From Chelydra serpentina (Eukaryota; Chordata; Testudines; Chelydridae): DNA of 64,000 bases. Positions 1-12,545 of the stretch are shown here, piece by piece (within the stretch, counting starts at the first letter, position 1; every line of letters begins with the position of its first letter). The translations under genes and the position numbers were made by a program. The notes below the pieces were generated by a model that searched no databases, was not told the origin of the DNA, and saw only the letters and a list, made by a program, of their open reading frames with translations. Location: assembly GCA_037349315.1 (NCBI GenBank), contig JBAIAC010000048.1:34226501-34290500 (forward strand), given 5' to 3'.

Positions 1-190
1 TGAAATTCGCTTTCATATTGAGTGAAGAGGTAATTAAATGTTGTTATCCTTATTGTATGAGTAAAAGGCAGCAGAACTGTGCTTAGCATGCCCTGATTGA
101 GGGTGTCACCCTACATTGAACCTAACTTGCTGAGCGTTGCGTAGGGATGCCAATTCCTACTCAAGATGAGTGGTGTAGTCTCTGTGTAAA
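1..190 (+). repeat. Degenerate LTR-like fragment at window edge
   Basis: Positions about 37-100 resemble 1630-1690 (shared TGTTATCCTT and GGCAGCAGAACTGT blocks), which belongs to an LTR fragment related to the intact gypsy element at 42604-50893. The rest is too diverged to place and the left end is cut by the window. Confidence 0.3.
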
Positions 191-1126
191 GGGTTTTAGA
201 TGCTAGTTGATGCTTTCTCTATGGTGTTAAAAGACAGAGCTTTTTAAACTCAGTTGAGAGTCCTTGTTTCTGTTCAGTGATTACTAGAACTGAAGTTTAG
301 GGACTATGCCTTAGACCTGGTATAAGAGAGTGTTACACTGAAAGACAGCAAAGAGGTAGTAGCATAGAGGTTCCCTGCTACCCACTGAAATTGCAAAGAG
401 CCAGGCTAATGGGGAGAACCTCTGAAAATATCACATCACAGAAGTTGCCAGTGCCAGAGATGAACAGCAGTGGAGAGGACGGTGGCAGTGAGTGGCCAGA
501 GCTGGCAGAAATAACAGTGGCAGCATTAATAAGCCAGTTGCAGAAGTGGCAACAGCAGCAGAAGTATTGATCAATGCCCCCTACATGTGCCTTTTTCAGG
601 GATGGGAATTGGGCCCATGTGGATGCGCCTCTGAACTCAGGCTCTTTACTGATTAAGGACAACCAACTGTGAGTGGGGTGCAGCAGAGGGGAAGGGGAGT
701 GGCATGTCAAAGGGACATTTGTTTGTTGCACTTTCACACCACAAGGTGGGAAACTGAGGCATTGCCCAATGTACTGCCGGGGGAGGGAGGGTTGCTTGTG
801 GTTACATGCTTTTGAATCATGGTTGTGGTGTTTTCCCAAATTAATGCTGGATTATCTTTCTCTTTTAATACAATTTTTGTTTTGTTATACAGACTCAGTG
901 CTTGTGAGTGGGGAAGTATTGCCTTTCAGGCATCCAGGGGTGGGAGCCAAGCTGGTTCTGTTTTGTATTGTTAAGAGAAAACCCCTAGATATTGAATCTG
1001 GCCTTTGATGCTGCTAATTCAACCTGGCTGCTAACTCCACATCCATTTATTTCCTTTGTCCAAAAAGAAAAAAAATCCTGCCACGCAGCCTGCCATTTAA
1101 GGAACCCACGGATTATTGTGCAACTG
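191..1126. other. No recognisable gene or repeat
   Basis: Short ORFs here (for example 378-839 minus, 673-1008 plus) have no family signature or splice context that I recognise. I see nothing supportable in this stretch. Confidence 0.4.
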
Positions 1127-1720
1127 TGTAAGGCTACATCCACACTACCCGCCCGATTCAGTGGGTAGCGATCGATGTTCTGGGATCAATTTATCGCGTC
1201 TCGTCTAGACGCGATAAATCGATCCCAGAAGCGCTCCCCATCAACACCGGAACTCCAGCTCCACGCGAAGAGTAAGCGGAGTCGACGGGGGAGCCTGCCT
1301 GCTGCCGTGTGGACCGGGGTAAGTACTTTTAAAAATCGATCTAAGATATTCGACTTCAGCGACGTTATTCACATAGCTGAAGTTGTGTATCTTAGATCGA
1401 CACACCCCCCCCCCCCCCCCAGTGTGGACCAGGCCTAAGAAGAGTCTGGATGAGTTCTCCCTGACATCTAGTGGTGAGCTGTGGAAAAAGACTTCAGAAG
1501 CTGATCTCGTTTGCATTGACACACCTACCCTGCCTAGGTGCTCAGCATGATGGGATTGCTTGCCCAAATGATCACTTGTAGCTGGTGTTGGATCCCCGGT
1601 CTCCTTGTTATTGGGGCACAAGTAATAAAGGGCTGTTATCCTTGTTGTGTGAACCGAGGGCAGCAGAACTGTACAGCACTCACTAGGCAGCACTCACTTT
1701 GCCAAACTTTAACTGCTGAG
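1127..1720 (+). mobile_element. LTR fragment related to the intact gypsy LTR, split by a MITE
   Basis: In sense orientation the LTR of the intact element (read on the minus strand from 43917) begins TGTAAGCAGAGTCAGGATGA. Here TGTAA lies at 1127-1131 and the match resumes at 1439 with GAAGAGTCTGGATGA. It continues through a CCCTGACATC/GTGGTGAG block, a GCTTGCCCAAATG block and a TTATTGGGGCA block to about 1720. The interruption at 1132-1435 is a MITE. The right end is unclear. No internal coding region follows, so this is a solo LTR or a remnant. Confidence 0.6.
1132..1435 (+). mobile_element. Harbinger-like MITE with TAA target duplication
   Basis: The element is 304 bp and flanked by TAA on both sides (1129-1131 and 1436-1438). 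The ends are imperfect inverted repeats: GGCTACATCCACACT against GGCCTGGTCCACACT read from the right. Inside are two hairpin-forming palindromes, one centred near 1207 (arms TTATCGCGTCT/AGACGCGATAA) and one spanning about 1337-1400 (arms CGATCTAAGATA/TATCTTAGATCG). A run of C lies at about 1407-1420. There is no transposase. The 3-bp TAA duplication suggests the PIF/Harbinger superfamily. Related copies lie at 12131, 53433 and 55538. Confidence 0.65.
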
Positions 1721-2480
1721 ACTGAAGTTTTCCATGCCCCGTGAGAACCTCAGGTTGAGGGCTTTTTGGTTTTATTTATTTGTTTCAACTAAAATGGCCT
1801 GGCTATTTCTGAGAATGAGATTAATGGAGAACATGGAGGGTTTTTTGTCCATGTTAAATAAATTATTACAACCATTTTATTGAGACGCTCTACTGCCTCC
1901 ATGCTTTGGAGTAGGGACTTGAAATTTGACAGGTGGGTGATCCTCTTGTCAGGATGAGCCTTTGGCCATTCCCATGGGGCGGGGAAAATGTTGATATTTG
2001 ACCAAGTTGAAAAAATCTCAGTTTGTGTATGCTCAGTAGAGACTCATCAGAGTTTATCAGCTAAATTCTCCAAAGACTCCATCTGCACTGAGCACGCTCC
2101 AGCCCAGGGCTGCAGGGGCTGAGCAGGGATTTCCCTGCAGTTGCTGCTTGGGTTGCCATGGTATTGAGTAGGGAGACTGTCTCTCTTGTGCTCATAATGC
2201 TCTCCCTACTGGTGCCCAGGCAGCATAGGAGAGGAAGCTGCCTGACTTGAATACAAAGGGGACAAGAACCAGGGGTGGGAGTGGGGCAGAGGGAACAGAG
2301 TGGGATGGGGAGATTGGGACTGGGAGTTGGCAACAGGGGAATTCAGTGTGAGTGTGAGAGAGACAAGGAGCCAGGGAAAGACTGGGACTGCTTGGCAAGG
2401 AGACTGGGACCAGGACCCAGTGTGGGGTCAGAGGGAACATGCTCAGGAATGGGATTGGGAATGAATGAGGAGAGTACTAA
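1706..2480 (+). repeat. Dispersed repeat family, copy A
   Basis: This stretch shares several blocks in the same order with 25720-26700: CATGCTTTGGAG followed by GGACTT, CATGCTCAGTAGAGACT (one mismatch), GACTCC...CTGCACTG, GAGCAGGG.TTTCCCTG, and a purine-rich GGGACTGG-type tail. I do not recognise the family. No coding potential is evident. Confidence 0.5.
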
Positions 2481-2618
2481 GAATTTACAGTCCAAGAACT
2501 TCCCCAAAAAGCTTACAATCCAACTATAAGACAAGAGACAACAGATGGAGCCAGATGGGAAAGTACAATGAGAAAATATTGGTCAGCATGATAAGCAGTA
2601 GTCTCAGCACACCAGCAG

Positions 2619-2837
2619 CAGTGGCATAGCCAGGTTTAGAGCACAGGGGGAGTGGAACTAAAAAAAGGCGCCGGGAGCAAAAAGCGTCGGGAGCAAAAAA
2701 AGGCGCTGGGAGCAAAAGAAAATGCTCCGCTCCGGCTGCAGCGCAGAAGCAAAAGGCGTCGGAACACAAAAAAAGTGCTGCTTCTGCTCCGTGGGGAAGC
2801 GGCCGCCCCCCCTGCTCCCTCCCTGGCTACGCTACTG
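2619..2837 (+). mobile_element. hAT-type MITE with perfect 8-bp duplication ACCAGCAG
   Basis: The terminal inverted repeats are CAGTGGCATAGCCAGG and, read from the right, CAGTAGCGTAGCCAGG. The flanks 2611-2618 and 2838-2845 are both ACCAGCAG, an exact 8-bp target duplication as expected for hAT elements. The interior carries short tandem units of the type GGCGCCGGGAGCAAAAA. There is no transposase. Confidence 0.8.
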
Positions 2838-2845
2838 ACCAGCAG

Positions 2846-4590
2846 CCTCGCTGTTCTCAAGTTTTTTGTAGGCAACACAGAAAAAGGAGAGTTATAGGGA
2901 GCCATGCAGGCAACCTCCACCTCTGCTCAACGAAAAAACAAAAGTGGTTTCCATATTCCGTGAAACTTGTTAAGAAGAACCGAAGGTTAAAAATGCAAGT
3001 GACAAGTGGAACAATGATGTTAGCACTGACACAGAAATCTGTTCCTCGGTTCAGGGCTTTAAAGCAGTTAGGCTGTTTCTCCAAAAGGAAGTGCCCATTG
3101 TGCCCCTCAAAGACCTGTGCAGCAGGTATAGCACATTCTAGGATGTACCAGTTGGCCTTCAGGGAGGAAGCACTGACAAAGACAACTGTGCCACTGGGCT
3201 GGGGGCAAGAGGATCAAGGATGAGTAGTGGAGCTTTGTGAATGGGAGAAGTGAAGGCCATTTGACAGCAGACTGAGTAAAATGAATTACTGTATGTTAGT
3301 GGTAAGAAAAGCCAAATACAATAAAAATAAACCTTGATCAAAAGCTGGATAGTTGAAGGGGGGTAGGTAGGGTAGTACAATGGTTTAAACCACCAGCTTT
3401 GCCTTATTGACAGTGTTTGCTCAGAAAAGGTCCAGGAGTGGAATAGCAGTGAAGGTTGGGAGTAAAGTGAATCATCAGAGATGTGGATTGTAGTTTACCC
3501 CATGTAAATTCAATTCAGATCTATCAGTTTTTCACTTTTAGAAAAAATGATTAGTAATAAATCATAAAATTATCCCCATGTGGCACTTTCCCTATACCAT
3601 GCACTTCACAAACGCATATCAAATGCTCTGAGCATTCAGACAGGCAAAACCTAGAGAAATCTCATTTTACAATCATTACATTTCTGCCTGTTTCCATTAC
3701 AGCGTGCGTAAATATTGTTAAAGGAGTCTACTGCTGTGTGACTCCAAACTCTAACAGAATCAGGTGCATCACTTAGAAGTCATCGTGTGCTGCCCTCTTC
3801 TGTCCAAACGCTCACTAACAAATCAAATCCTTAGAAACATGGAGTTTCCCCTATTTTGTTGTGAAAACATTTGATCAAATTAATGTACATTTTAAAAACA
3901 AATTAACCATTGTTTTTTCAACTTTACAATATCTCAAATAGTATGTGACAATGCATGGAAACCAGTCCAGCCTTGCTGCCGGTGTACGGCTTCGATCATT
4001 TTCTGTCCTTTAATGCAATTAATAGTTCTAAAACACTGATAATATTAAAGGATACAAAACAAAAGGACCTGCTGAGTGATAGATATCTTTTTAGGCTGAA
4101 CTCATAACTGTCGTACCTTATTATACATTCAGAAAAGAAAACTGAAATAATATACCAACATTGTTATAGCTGACTTCCAACAATAAATAGAAATAAAAAG
4201 GGGAAAAATGTATGAGGCAATCTTTCATTTTCATAATTAATTCAAGAATTTACTTTGACCTGACATATGGGAACTCCATAGAGAAATCCTTCCCCAAACT
4301 TCATGGTGGCTCTTTATATAAAATAAATATTTTTCCCTTCCAGACCAAGAACCAAATTCTCTCTCTCTTTCTACATGTACAGCTCTCAGTGATGTCAGTG
4401 GGACATATTTAGTTCTCAACTACACAGGTGTGAATCTTATGCAACTCCATTGATATCAATAACTTTATTCCATATTTATATCAGTGTATCTGTGGTGAGA
4501 CCCTAGCCTGTTGATTTCAGTGTGAGTTGCACACTTGCATTTCAGGGTAGACCCTTAGTCTAGGCACCTTTTATGGAAAACCTGTGTTAT
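2846..4590. other. No recognisable gene or repeat
   Basis: This is AT-rich unique-looking sequence. Short ORFs lack family features. Nothing is supportable here. Confidence 0.4.
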
Positions 4591-4715
4591 TATATATATA
4601 ATGCAATCTATAATATAATATGATATATGTATATAATATTATTGTATATATAATGTTGTGTGTGTGTGTATATATCTATATATAAAATATTTATAAATAT
4701 AAATAGATATATAAA
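4591..4715. repeat. TA/TG-rich low-complexity tract
   Basis: Alternating TA dinucleotides are interspersed with a short TGTGTGTGTGTG run. This is a simple repeat with no gene. Confidence 0.85.
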
Positions 4716-6900
4716 TACTGATTTTTTAAACCACACAGTTAATTTAGACTCTAAAATAGAGAGGGGGAGTAATAATGAAGACAACTGCATTATGTATATA
4801 ACTACCTAGCAGAATGGAATGCTGTGCATCAGCCAGATCACTATTGCTACAAGCCTGATTGCACCGAAAACCTATAAGCCTTGACGGATATTATAGTACA
4901 TACGGTACTCCATCTTTTGCTAATCTAATCTAATATGAATATGATCTAATCCGATGTATCTATCTATGTATTTATATGGCCACCAGGAAGGTAGTATTCG
5001 AGCACCTCCCACATATTTAAAACCAGAAACAAATATAATTATTTATTGCCTACTTCCTTCTCAGCCTGTAGAAGGAGCTTGTTTAGTTTATAGGGGATAG
5101 TCTTGGATTATGTTTGCATATTGAGCATGTGTGCATGTGGTTGCATAATTTATTGACGAAACCTAAATTGCAGATGATTTTAAATGAGAATAAACTCCCA
5201 CCAGCGCAGCAAGAACAAAAGGGCTTTAAACCAGGGAGGGTGGAAAGAAAGAAAGAAAGAAAGAAAGAAAGAACATTCTGTGGCAGGAGAGATATGGCAA
5301 GGCTGGTCTAACACACAGATGGGCCAAACCACAAATTAGAGTCCAGATTTCAAACAATTCCCAGTTCAAAGTTGATGAGATCCACAGTTATGTTTGAGCC
5401 CATTTCTAGTTTCAAAATACCTAGGACCAAATACACCGCTGACATAAGCAGGCACAACTCCCTTGACTTCACTGGGGTTGTACACATTTACCACAGTGGT
5501 CAGCTTGCCCCTCAAACTCCAGGAAACAACAGGTTTGAAACTTTCCTGGGTTGACTCATCCCTCATAGATACATTTAACTCAATAGAGTTTAGTGCAAGT
5601 GTGTCTCACAGATGATACCTTAAAAAACAAGGTCAGTTCTTCTCTGCATGGAGGTTGAAAGTCTTAGGGAACTTTTTGTTAGGAAAGGGATTTTCCCTGC
5701 TATCCTTGGCCCCTATTCAATCTTTCCCCAGGTGCTGTACTGTTGTCTTCCTGGGTGCTGCCCTGCACCTGGAGGGGCTGGATTTCTGTAAGGTGTGAAG
5801 TGCTACCTGAATGCATATAGGTTCGAAGTGCTGTGGCACTCTCATGGAAAAAAAGCTGTGATGTAATTTATAATGATATTACTAAAGTAAACTTCTGAAT
5901 GTTGCTATTCTTCTGTCCCTGCTTGTTGCTGCTACAATTATAGGAGCTGCATATTTACAGTTTTGTCTTTTCCCCATTGTGTGTCTGATTTCACCAGTTG
6001 TGAGATCTGATGGAATTGGTACGGAAAATCTTTCTTGGTCAAATACATCTGGATTCAAATGAACTAAAAATAAATAAATAAATCAGTGAGACTTTCTTTA
6101 CTGATATTTTCAGACAATGTAGCTTCCTATTTTAAGGTATTTTGTTGTTAAAATAATCTAAATTGATGGGAATAGCAATTCAAATAGTCTAAACCATGTC
6201 AGTTACATTGTCGCAAGGGTTCAACTGTATCGGTATTCGAGCACTTAGCAAAGGGCTCATATCAACACCCCCAGTTAGTTCTAGCTTTAGATACCAGTGC
6301 ATGGAAGTCCATCAGTGGTATCAACACCATAACAAACACGCCTGTCCTTGTTTTAAAAGCTGTAATTCTAATTCAGCAGCACTGAATACACTGCCCCCAT
6401 AGTGTAAGGAGCAACATAAAATTTTTTGTATGTTGTTACAACTATAACAATGTATTAAAATCAAACAGATTATCCAGACCTCTGGATGGTACAAAGCTCA
6501 AGTTGCATTTGGAAATAGTCACAGACAGATTTCTGAGCAGCTAGCCAATTTAGTCTGACATTTACTGTATATAGCAATCTTTTGTGACCCACTTGTGTGT
6601 ACCAGAAATCCCTGCCGTTCTACAAATAGAGACGGCTGTAGATCTATCTAGTGCCTTAATATAATTCTCAGAGAGGTTAAAGTGTCAGACTGTAGCCAGG
6701 CTTCAGCAGCTCTGCTAATAGCACATTCTGTTCTGTTATTTAGCTGTAGAGCAAACTCCAGTGAGTCCAGGGAGAATCCACTTCCATAGCTTGAAAGTAA
6801 ATGGAAATACTGCTGTGCCCAGACTGTCTGCACCTTGCAACACTTCAAAAAAGCAGCAGTCCCCCAGCAGGGGCCTTGCAGACCCTGCAATATGTTGAAA
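4716..6900. other. Unannotated AT-rich sequence with one GAAA microsatellite
   Basis: No gene or known transposon is recognised. A (GAAA)n tract of about seven units sits at 5243-5273. Confidence 0.4.
5243..5273 (+). repeat. (GAAA)n microsatellite
   Basis: Perfect tetranucleotide repeat of about 31 bp. Confidence 0.95.
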
Positions 6901-6908
6901 GGCTAGTG

Positions 6909-7209
6909 CAGGGGTAGGCAACCTATGGCACGTGTGCCAAAGGCAGCACGCAAGCTGATTTTTAGTGGCACTCACACTGCCCAGGTCCTGGCCACCGGTC
7001 TGGAGGACTCTGCATTTTAATTTAATTTTAAATGAAGCTTCTTAAACATTTTGAAAACCTTACATACAACAATAGTTTAGTTATATATTATAGACTTATA
7101 GAAAGAGACCTTCTAAAACGTTAAAATGTATGACTGGCACGTGAAATCTTACATTAGAGTGAATAAATGAAGACTTGGCACACCACTTCTGAAAGGTTGC
7201 CGACCCCTA
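6909..7209 (+). mobile_element. hAT-type MITE with 8-bp duplication GGCTAGTG
   Basis: The left end is CAGGGGTAGGCAACCT and the right end reads AGGTTGCCGACCCCTA, an inverted match. Flanks 6901-6908 and 7210-7217 are both GGCTAGTG, an exact 8-bp target duplication. It is 301 bp with an AT-rich core and no transposase. Confidence 0.85.
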
Positions 7210-7217
7210 GGCTAGTG

Positions 7218-8939
7218 TCTCTCTGATTTCGCAGAGTTCTACAGATCGTGTATGCCACACAAAGCCATCACATATGGGATTGTTTCAATCTCTCATCCCA
7301 TTTTAGAGGCTGATGTGGTATGTGTTTAATTTACAAACGCTTGGTCCCACAAGCCAAATCTCTTGTCAAAAGTCTTAAAGTGATTTGAAATAATGGTGGC
7401 AAAGCAAATGCTTAAAATATAACTGCGTTGAGCTGCTGAGATCATTTTAATTGCCCTAACTCTGCCATACAACTTAAAGTCAAGCCTCTCCCAGCTTTCC
7501 TACCACAGGAGAGCCAAAGATCTCCTAACGTTTTAGGTGTGTGCCTGACTCACAACTCTGGAAAGGCTAAACGTTGCTGTCTTTTGAGATGAGCATAAGT
7601 TTCTCCTCAGACCAGTTAACTTGAGGTTTCAACAAAACCTGTGGCTGGCTATACCATTCTAGCACAGGACAGTAAGAGAACTGATGATATCATATAAGCA
7701 AGTGTGGAAGGGTGCAGTCAGTTGCCCCAGCGTTGATGTTGAAGGCAGAAAGAAAATTAGTTTCCTACTCAAGTCTCCAGTTGCCCATGCCTAAACGTGT
7801 GGTAGAAGTATGGGGCAGGACCCTGTATTTGGGACCTGTTCCCTGACCTGGAAATCCATGACTTCACTCTTTTTTCCAAGTCCCTCCTTAAAATACAAAT
7901 CTTCCAGAGACACTTAACCACCAGCTGGCTTCTCAACTGAACACTAACAAAATAGCTGATGACAGAAAATCAAATCTGGAGCTAAAAAGCTGCACATTAA
8001 ACATCACCACTCGATCCTTTATTTTCCAGCACACTCTATACCGTGCTTCCCTGCTGGCCAAGCAGTAGCCAAGCTGGGGGGTCTGCCTGGGTGGTTTCCA
8101 TTTAAATGAGAAATCAGTGACATGGAGTCAGATATTTTCTTCATGTAAATTGTTTATTTACACAATGTACTCCAGCCCTGTTGTCCTCCTGAGCAGCAGC
8201 AGGAACAAAGTGCACACAAGCATCCCTCCATCCTAACAAAGAGGAATTTTATGTGAAGAGGGGAAATCTACTCAGTCGGGGCTGAAACATCTGCTCACAT
8301 CAACCCTGAACAATCCCACTGAAGTCAATGGTGCTGCATTCCATGGCAATCAGCGGAGAATTTGGCCTTCTATGTTTCCTCATTTCAGCCCAGTGGCATC
8401 GCAGAGTTCATGAGGAGGCCATGCGGGATGAATAGCCTGCTTCAAGGATGAACTGCAAAGGCTTTGAAGAAATTTGTGGCTGGATAGTCAAGTGAATTAG
8501 CAGGGGTTTACCAAAGGTTTCTATTTCACTGCCTAGAGGAGCTCTTTCCAGGATTCCTGCTGTTGCTTTGCAGTCTCTGGCTTCTGCTTATGGGAAGGTG
8601 TCACAGCTGGCACTAGGCCGGCAATGCTATCCATAACGCTGCTTTAAAGTGTTGTATTGCTGACCCAACTATCTAGCTCAGGTTCATCTCCATAGGATCT
8701 AAGTGCTGATCAGATAAGACTTTAAAATAAAGACTTTAGAGAAACACACAGTACAGAATACAGCTAGACTGACTTTGACCTAAGAGACCCCCTGCTCTAC
8801 GGACATGTATCATGTGGTTAACTCAATGGGACTCATATGGGTGCAGTTGTCTGCTCTCAGTCAGTAGAAAAGTAGGGCCTGAGTCAATAGATGTTATAAA
8901 AGTGCCCTGTAAAGGAAATGTCCATATATATGTAGATCG
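7218..8939. other. No recognisable gene or repeat
   Basis: No coding exon or transposon is identified. A CACTGAAGTCAATGG motif at about 8319 belongs to a recurrent dispersed motif described in the findings. Confidence 0.4.
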
Positions 8940-9551
8940 TTAATAGAAAGAATGCTGGAAAAGGTTCAGAAAAGAACAACAAAAATGATTAGGAGTATGG
9001 AAAAGCTTCCATATGAGGACAGATTAATAAGACTGGGACTGTCCAGCTTGGAAAAGAGACGAGTAAGGAGGAATATGATAGAGGTCCATCAAACATGACT
9101 GGTGTAGAGAAAGTAGATAAGGAAGTGTTGTTTACTCCTTCTCATAATACAAGAACTAGGGGTCACCAAATGAAATTAATAGGCAGCGGGTTTAAAACAA
9201 ACAAAAGGAAGTATTTCTTCATACAATGCACAGTCAACCTGTGGAACTCTTTGCCAGAGGATGTTGTGAAGGCCAAAACTATAACAGGGTTCAAAAAAGA
9301 ACTAGATAAATTCATGGAGGATAGGTCCATCAATGGCTTTTAGCCAGGATGGGCAGGGATGGTATCCCTAGCTTCCATTTGCCAGAGACTGGGAATGGGC
9401 GACCAGGGGGTGGATCAGTTGATGATTACCTGTTCTGTTCATTTCCACTGAAGCATCTGGCACTGGCCACTGTAGGAAGACAGGATACTGGGCTAGATGG
9501 ACCTTTGGTCTGACCCTCAAAGGCCATTCTTATGTTCTTCCTATGTTCTTA
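8940..9551 (+). mobile_element. CR1 LINE, 3' end (5'-truncated)
   Basis: The stretch encodes the C-terminal tail typical of CR1 ORF2, with a [29 protein letters not shown] region at 9239-9313 (quoted here only as LWNSLP...FKKELDKF). The stop is at 9341-9343, followed by a CR1-type 3' UTR with GGGCTAGATGGACCTTTGG and terminal ATGTTCTT repeats at about 9532-9551. The upstream reading frame is broken near 9095. It is a dead 5'-truncated copy; no endonuclease or reverse-transcriptase core is present. Confidence 0.85.
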
Positions 9552-9757
9552 TGGCTGTTGGCCCATTGGAACATGCAACATTGTCTATATATTAGTACAT
9601 TCAATGAAGTTGCTGTTGTTACACACTGCAAATGGCTTCTGGTGTGCAACTTTTAACATGCAGCTCTCAATAATAATGATGACGGAAAATTGTTACCATG
9701 AGTGGCCTGTTGAGAATGAATTTGTGATGACTTCCAGTTCCTAGTGGATGTGGCCAC

Positions 9758-10889
9758 TGTGACGGGTTGGGGTCACAGAGACCTGCTTGGTGCTGCCACC
9801 TGGTGTGCCAAGGCTACTTCTGCCCCTGCTTCCAGGCCTTTTCCAGCTTGGGACTCCCGAATCCTGTCTGTTTTGAGCCAGATTCCACTGATCTGCTGCA
9901 AACACAAACCCAGGTCCAAACCAAGTCCACTCACAACTGTAAGGCTCCTGGAAGCGCTCTTGCCTTTGACACCCCGGTGTCCAACTCCCAAGGAGGTTCA
10001 AACCCTTAATAAATCCATTTTACCCTGTATAAAGCTTATACAGGGCAAACTCATAAATAGTTCGCCTTCTATTTCAAAGATAGAAAGATATGCACAGCTG
10101 TTCCCCCCCCCCCCGGGTACCAACTCGTACACCAGGAAACTTAATGAGTAAAACGTGATTTTAATAAGTACAGGAAGTAGGATTTAGGTGATTCCAAGTA
10201 GTGACAGACAGAACAAAGTGAATTACTAAATAAAATAAAATAGAACACGCAGTTCTAGGTCTAATCGCCCTGTGTACAGATAAAAACCTCACTAGGTCCA
10301 GTAAACAGGCTATCTTCCTTCTAGCCTGGGTCCAGCAATCACTCACCCCCCTAATGTCTTTGTCCTTTGTTCAGTCTCTTTTAGGTGCCCTTGGGGGTGG
10401 AGAGTCTCTCTCTTTAGCCAGCTGAAGACAAAATGGAAGGGTCTTCCAAGAGCTTTTATAGCCTTTTCCCCACTCCCTGTGTAGGATCCAGTTGCCATGG
10501 AGTTTTGGGATCACATGGGCAAGTCACATGTCCATGTACCCCTCGGTAACCAGTCCGACCAGTTGCATTCTTGACCAGGCCCCGATGTGGATTGGGGTCT
10601 GCAACTTCTTTTGTCTGTTAAGTGCTCGTACTTAACAGGCACATTCTTTCCTCCAAACATGATCCCATGCACTTACAAAGGCTATGTACAAAACCAGCAA
10701 ATATAAAACCAATCTTCATAACTCCAACTACAACAATGATACATGCATACAAACAGGAGGAATAAATTCAGTAGGTCATAACTTTCACAGAGATATGTTA
10801 CATGGCACATGTAGCATAAAACATATTCCAGTTACATATATACATTTATAAGCCTCTCCCCATAAAGCTTTATGGGGTACACCGTCACA
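9758..10889 (-). mobile_element. Solo LTR, 1132 bp, with 5-bp duplication GCCAC
   Basis: The sequence starts TGTGACGG and ends CCGTCACA (perfect 8-bp terminal inverted repeat, TG...CA). It is flanked by GCCAC at 9753-9757 and 10890-10894. No internal region or partner LTR is present, so it is a solo LTR. The sense is probably minus, because TATAAAAG lies on that strand at 10453-10460. A C-run sits at about 10105-10115. A 5-bp duplication fits Ty3/gypsy or ERV integration; which one cannot be decided. Confidence 0.75.
10453..10460 (-). promoter_or_regulatory. Candidate TATA box of the solo LTR
   Basis: TATAAAAG on the minus strand, roughly mid-LTR as expected for a U3/R junction. This is the basis for orienting the LTR. 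Confidence 0.45.
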
Positions 10890-10894
10890 GCCAC

Positions 10895-12130
10895 ATCCTA
10901 GAAATGCAGCGGGTAGTTCTATCTCCATGCCCATTCCATCTTTAGATAGTATAGTTAGGTTGTGTGGTGAAGACTATTGTAATGTGGATACCTCTTTGCT
11001 GGGAACCTGACAGAAAAAAAGCAACTGATTTTACATAAGCCTCAAAGAGCCCTGAAAAACTTTTTGTCATTATTGACCATGGCTGGATTTGAACTCACCA
11101 CCTAAAAGGGGCAGGCTTTGTCTCCTAGTACCACCAATCTAAAGCCATCCAATTTTTAAAAGTATATTAAAAAAAAACAATTCTGGGAGTTGTTTGATAG
11201 TTTGCAAGTGCCAGGGACTTGCAGTCAGTTAGAATCAACAATAAATGTATCTTCTCAGCTAAATAAACAATGAACCAGTTCCAGGTACCTACCAGGTGTC
11301 TCACTTGGGGGTTTCCATTAAGCATGTGGGAGGAGAGAATGAGACAGCAAAAAGAAATGCTGGAATTTCTCAAGTTAATAAATAACTAGGTTCATTTACT
11401 GTTGGGCTCCCTTAAAACAAAAAATGCAGTCCAAGTGTATCAATTGACTTTTCTGGGATACTGATGTTCTTCGGTGTTTTTAACAGCTTGCAAATTCCTA
11501 TCATTATAATCAGCCTGATCCCGCTGTGCTCCCTGTCAGATCCCACAATGGCTATAATCTGGCACCTGCTTGGTACAAAGCTTAGAAGTGAGGCTGGGTG
11601 CCCACAGAATAAAAAACAAGTGTGCGCACTGCAAAAGGGGAGGATAAGAGGGAATTTAGGAACAGTGGTGACAGCCTTTTTTCTTCTCTCTCAGCAAGGG
11701 AGTCCTAACTATGACAGGTCATGAAAACCTTATTGTTCTCCCTTAGACCTCCCTCTTCCAGATGCAGAATCACACCTCCTTAACCAGCATAGTTCAATAA
11801 AACCAGTGATCTCATTCTGTCTTCTACTGACTACAAAGGCTCACACAGCCATCAAATTTAAAAATTAATTCATTTAGAAGACAGTGTCTTATCTCACCCT
11901 GATCTGATTGCAGAGCCTTTCTCTGATCCCCCTGTGACACAGATACGTTTCCTATAAAACATATTATTTTTTAGACAACCTAACCTTTTCCAGGGTTTCT
12001 TTCAAATTCCTCTGTGCAAATCTCAGCCGATTGCTTCAAGCTGGGACCACATCAAGTGGATTATTCTGATGCTAAATAAACAGTACTGGCTACTGACAAA
12101 AAAATTGCAAATCTTGTCTACCCTATGGGC
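10895..12130. other. No recognisable gene
   Basis: A short tRNA-like antisense motif (GGATTTGAACTCACCA, about 11086) suggests an old SINE fragment. Otherwise nothing is identified. Confidence 0.35.
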
Positions 12131-12402
12131 TAAATTGGCCCCACTGTGATCGATGCAGCGGCATCGATTTAGCGGGTCCAGTGAAGACGTGATAAGTCGA
12201 CGAGAGAGCACTCTCCCATCATTTTAATTAATCCACCTCAACAAGAGGCAGAAGCTACATTGACAGGAGAGCGTCTCCAGTCGACAGAGCGATGTAGACA
12301 CCTCTTTAAATCGATGTAAGCTACATTGACTTAAGTTACACTACTTATGTAACTTAATTAGCATAACTTACATCGACTTAGAGCGCTAGTGTAGACTAGG
12401 CC
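12131..12402 (+). mobile_element. Diverged Harbinger-like MITE
   Basis: The right end AGTGTAGACTAGGCC followed by TTA, and the internal ATCGATTTAGCG and ACATCGACTTA blocks, match the family at 1132-1435. The left boundary is approximate because the terminal repeat is eroded. Confidence 0.5.
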
Positions 12403-12408
12403 TTAGTG

Positions 12409-12545
12409 CAGGGGTTCCCAAACTTGGTTTGCGGCTTGTTCAGGGTAAGCCCCTGGCGGGCCATGAGACGCTTTGTTTACCTGAGCGTCCACAAGTACAG
12501 CCCCTCGCAGCTTCCAGTGGCCACGGTTCACCATTCCCAGCCATG
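12409..12545 (+). mobile_element. Truncated hAT-type fragment
   Basis: It begins CAGGGGTTCCCAAACTTGG, a hAT-like terminal sequence, and runs into GC-rich sequence before breaking off. No right terminus is found. Confidence 0.45.
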
